NCBI GenBank assembly: GCA_023430145.1
Contig: JAEZCD010000031.1
Coordinates: forward strand, 1-12,730
Length of the DNA: 12,730 bases
Origin: Pseudomonadota bacterium
GTDB taxonomy: Bacteria > Pseudomonadota > Alphaproteobacteria > Rhizobiales > Methylopilaceae
Direction of reading: 5' to 3'
Shown here: one piece after another, positions 10,653-12,730 of the stretch
Layout: the number at the start of each line of letters is the position of its first letter
Position numbering within the stretch: the stretch's first letter is position 1
Notes under the pieces: generated by a model
The model's input: the letters and a program-made list of their open reading frames with translations, nothing else
Databases searched by the model: none
What the model was told of the DNA's origin: nothing
Made by a program: the position numbers and the translations under genes

Positions 10653-10677
10653 TGGGAATTGATCCCATATCGTGGAA
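10653..10677. promoter_or_regulatory. Phased IclR-type operator array between gcl and the regulator
   Basis: TGGGA (10653-10657), TCCCA (10663-10667) and TGGAA (10673-10677) are three half-sites of alternating orientation, each starting 10 bp after the last. The first two form the perfect inverted repeat TGGGA-ATTGA-TCCCA, which matches the E. coli IclR consensus TGGAAATNATTTCCA at about 10 of 14 fixed positions. The second and third form a near-perfect TYCCA-N5-TGGAA. The patch is A/T-rich and lies in the 173-bp divergent region, so one site could control both gcl and the regulator's own gene. Confidence 0.55.
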
Positions 10678-10767
10678 AATAGGTGCCATGCTGACGGTTC
10701 GACCGCAACAGGAAACTCACCCTCGCGCGCGGCCCGCGACGGAACGTCGCTGCATTCGGAGGGACAT

Positions 10768-11613
10768 GTGACAGACGAGCTTTCGCCGCCGATGGAGCCG
10801 GCGCCCGCCAAGCGGCGCGGCCGCCCGCCCTCGGCGTCCTCCGAGCCGAGCGGCGAGGTGCAGTCGCTCGACCGGGCGATGAGCATCCTCGAGGTCTTGG
10901 CCGCCGCCGACGGTCTCACCTTGAGCGAGTTGGCGCGGCGGACCGAGCTGCCGAGCTCGACCGCGCATCGGCTCTTGACCACGCTGCACCGGCGCAGGCT
11001 CGTCGGGCACGACCTCGAGAGCGGGCTGTGGACGATCGGCGTCGGCCTGTTCCGGGTCGGCTCGGCCTATGTGCGCATCCGCAAGCTGCCGGAGATCGGC
11101 CGCCCCGTGATCCGGGCGCTCGTGCAGGCGGTCGACGAGACGGTGAACCTGTCGATGCTCGACGGTCCGGATCTCGTCTGCGTCGCCCAGAGCGAGAGCC
11201 ACGCGCCGGTGCGCGCCTTCATCCGCATCGGCCGCCGGCAGCCGATCCATGCCTCCGCCGCCGGCAAGGCGATTCTCGCCCGCCTGACGCCGGAGCGGTG
11301 CGCCGAAAGACTCGACGCGCTGACGCTGGAGCGGCTCACCGAGCACACGCATCGAACCAAGCGGGCGCTCGCCGCCGACGTCGCCGAAGTGGCGGCGCGC
11401 GGCTTCGGCATCGACGACGAGGAGCAGACCCTCGGCATGCGCTGCGTCGCTGCCGCCGTGCTCGACGAATGGGGCGAGCCGGTCGGCGCCATCTCGATCT
11501 CGGCGCCGACGGTGCGCATGCCGCCGGAACGGCTCGGCGTGCTCGGCGAGCGCGTCCGCGCGGCGGCCGAAGAGCTGACGGCGCTCTATTGCGGGCGCGA
11601 GAGCGAGGGGTGA
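10768..11613 (+). CDS. IclR-family transcriptional regulator
   Basis: This 281-aa regulator has an N-terminal winged helix-turn-helix (about 33-95: VQSLDRAMSILEVLA, then LTLSELARRTELPSSTAHRLLTTL at 50-73) and a C-terminal IclR effector domain (IHASAAGKAILA at 160-171; RGFGIDDEEQTLGMRCVAAAVLDE at 211-234). Ahead of the HTH is a basic KRRGRPP (15-21) like an AT-hook. The start taken is GTG 10768-10770 with GGAGGG 4 nt before it. The same frame is open from GTG 10672, but that start would overlap the operator and has no ribosome-binding site. It is divergent from gcl-hyi-glxR and is the likely local regulator, by analogy with AllR, the IclR-family glyoxylate-responsive repressor of gcl in E. coli. 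The effector is not shown by the sequence. Confidence 0.9.
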   Translation: MTDELSPPMEPAPAKRRGRPPSASSEPSGEVQSLDRAMSILEVLAAADGLTLSELARRTELPSSTAHRLLTTLHRRRLVGHDLESGLWTIGVGLFRVGSAYVRIRKLPEIGRPVIRALVQAVDETVNLSMLDGPDLVCVAQSESHAPVRAFIRIGRRQPIHASAAGKAILARLTPERCAERLDALTLERLTEHTHRTKRALAADVAEVAARGFGIDDEEQTLGMRCVAAAVLDEWGEPVGAISISAPTVRMPPERLGVLGERVRAAAEELTALYCGRESEG

Positions 11614-11617
11614 TTCT

Positions 11618-11761
11618 CGTCATTCCGGGGCGATGCGAAGCATCGAGCCCGGAACCCATAACCACGATTCGAGAGCGCTTGACCTCACGCCTCCAACACC
11701 CCTGGAAAATCGTGGCTATGGGTTCCGGGCTCGCGAGCTGCGCTCGCGCCCCGGAATGACG
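11618..11761. repeat. Long imperfect inverted repeat with nested hairpins (RIME/MITE-like)
   Basis: The left arm (11618-11669, starting CGTCATTCCGGGGCG, ending CCACGATT) matches the reverse complement of the right arm (11708-11761, ending CGCCCCGGAATGACG) over about 52 bp with few mismatches. The spacer is 38 nt. Each arm carries its own small hairpin: GATGC-GAA-GCATC (11632-11644) on the left and GCGAGC-TGC-GCTCGC (11733-11747) on the right. The mismatches are concentrated in these inner hairpins, while their pairing is kept. It fills almost the whole gap between the convergent IclR and S8 peptidase genes and may also stop transcription from both sides. It has no coding capacity. Confidence 0.85.
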
Positions 11762-11774
11762 AAGCCGCGGGAGG

Positions 11775-12730
11775 CTACGACGCCCCGCACACCTCCCCCG
11801 CCTGCAACAGGCCCCAGCCGAACACGGCGTCGCGGCCGGGCTCGCCGAGATCGATGACGCGGCTCGCCAGCCCCTCGACCTGCTCACCGGGCGCCCGCTC
11901 GGGGTCGGCGGCCCGCAGCGCCGCGACCGCCGCCGTCACGAACGGAGCGGCATAGGAGGTGCCGGAAGCGAAGCGGCCGTCGCCGCGGCCGCCGGCGGTC
12001 CACAGCCGCACGCCCGGGGCCGCGAAGGCGACATGCGCGCCGCGTCCGGCCTGCCGATAGACCTTGTGGTCGCCGTCGACGGCGGTGACGGCGATGACGC
12101 CGGGATAGGCGGCCGGATAGGCGGGAGCGGCGCCCGGGCCGCCATTGCCGACCGCCGCGACGAGCGGGATGCCGGCGTCGAGGGCGGCGCGGACGAAGCG
12201 CTCCAGCACCGCATTGGCCGGCCCGGCGAGGCTGAGGTTGGCCACGTCGACGCGGCGCCCGATCATCAGGTCGATGCCGCGGGCGACCGCGAAGGCGTCC
12301 GCTCCAGGCCCGCCCCGCTCGCGATGGAAGGCTTCGGCGGCCAGCAGTTTCGCGCGCGGCAGCAAGCCGGGCGTCCGGCTCGTGTCGGCGCCGACGAGCA
12401 GGGCTGCGACGGCGGTGCCGTGCGCCGGATCGGCGGCGCGCCGGCCCTCGGAGACGACGGAAACGGCCTCCACCGCCTGGCCGCGCAGCGCCGGCGCCTG
12501 CGTGTCGACGGCGGTATCGACGATGCCGATCAGCGGTGCGGCGGTGCAGGCGGAGGCACCCGGCCAGGAGATCGCCACCGCGCTCGCGCAGCCCCACGCG
12601 CCGCAAGCGAAGTCGCTCGTGCGATAGACGTGGTTGGCGTCGACGATCGCTTCGGGCGCGATGTCGAGGATGCGCTGCCGTGCGGCGTCGAGGCCGAGCG
12701 CCGAGGGCGCCCGCAAGCGCGCGATCTCGC
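11775..12730 (-). CDS. Subtilisin-like S8 serine peptidase, 5' end beyond the right edge
   Basis: At least 317 codons are visible. Numbering from the TTG at 12716-12714 as residue 1, the catalytic triad is complete: Asp67 in IGIVDTAVD, His99 in AHGTAVAALLVG, and Ser254 in FASGTSYAAPFVTAAVAAL. The oxyanion Asn191 is in AAVGNGGPG. The frame stays open to base 12730 (EIARLRAPSALGLDAARQRI), so the TTG is probably not the true start and the N-terminus, including any signal peptide, is missing. Two close cysteines (ACGAWGC, residues 38 and 43) before the peptidase domain and one at 57 hint at disulfides and an exported enzyme, which is inference. The substrate is unknown. The gene ends convergently with the IclR gene, with the inverted repeat at 11618-11761 between them. 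Confidence 0.9.
   Translation of the reverse strand, partial: EIARLRAPSALGLDAARQRILDIAPEAIVDANHVYRTSDFACGAWGCASAVAISWPGASACTAAPLIGIVDTAVDTQAPALRGQAVEAVSVVSEGRRAADPAHGTAVAALLVGADTSRTPGLLPRAKLLAAEAFHRERGGPGADAFAVARGIDLMIGRRVDVANLSLAGPANAVLERFVRAALDAGIPLVAAVGNGGPGAAPAYPAAYPGVIAVTAVDGDHKVYRQAGRGAHVAFAAPGVRLWTAGGRGDGRFASGTSYAAPFVTAAVAALRAADPERAPGEQVEGLASRVIDLGEPGRDAVFGWGLLQAGEVCGAS

Noticed and set aside
10672..10767. Earlier GTG start for the IclR-family regulator
   Set aside because: No Shine-Dalgarno, overlap with the operator-like array, and 32 extra residues without family support; GTG 10768 has GGAGGG upstream.

Overview
The window is a GC-rich stretch of chromosome that looks alphaproteobacterial, most likely Hyphomicrobiales (Rhizobiales). 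The reasons are the strong G/C bias at third codon positions, the alphaproteobacterial style of SucC/SucD and Gcl, and two kinds of palindromic intergenic repeat of a sort common in Bradyrhizobium/Rhodopseudomonas-like genomes. The genus assignment is inference. No tRNA, rRNA or CRISPR was seen.

Layout from left to right. (1) 1-462 (-): 5' part of an Ala/Lys/Arg-rich unknown protein that runs off the left edge. (2) 554-1783 (-): argG. (3) 1938-2984 (+): an NAD-binding epimerase/dehydratase-like SDR, divergent from argG. (4) 3009-5728 (-): sucC and sucD, split by a 623-bp insert. The insert holds a DUF559 (Vsr-like) nuclease ORF and three copies of a REP/BIME-like palindromic element. (5) 5793-6770 (-): a ketopantoate-reductase-family oxidoreductase. 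(6) 6993-10594 (-): gcl-hyi-glxR, the glyoxylate-to-glycerate module. (7) 10768-11613 (+): an IclR-type regulator divergent from gcl, with a phased operator-like array between them. (8) 11618-11761: a long imperfect inverted repeat with nested hairpins. (9) 11775-12730 (-): a subtilisin-like S8 peptidase whose 5' end lies beyond the right edge.

How the genes work together: Gcl condenses two glyoxylate to tartronate semialdehyde plus CO2, Hyi interconverts hydroxypyruvate and tartronate semialdehyde, and GlxR reduces tartronate semialdehyde to glycerate. The divergent IclR protein is the obvious candidate local regulator. SucCD (TCA cycle) and ArgG (arginine synthesis) are housekeeping functions. 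No mdh or sucA lies next to sucCD here, which is a departure from the usual alphaproteobacterial mdh-sucCD-sucAB order.

The most unusual part is the sucC-DUF559-sucD interval. The nuclease core is bracketed by two direct copies of the repeat, and both are translated in the same frame. The predicted protein therefore starts and ends with versions of the same repeat-encoded peptide (LPLSGGG). A third copy in inverted orientation lies just upstream and forms a BIME-like pair with the second.
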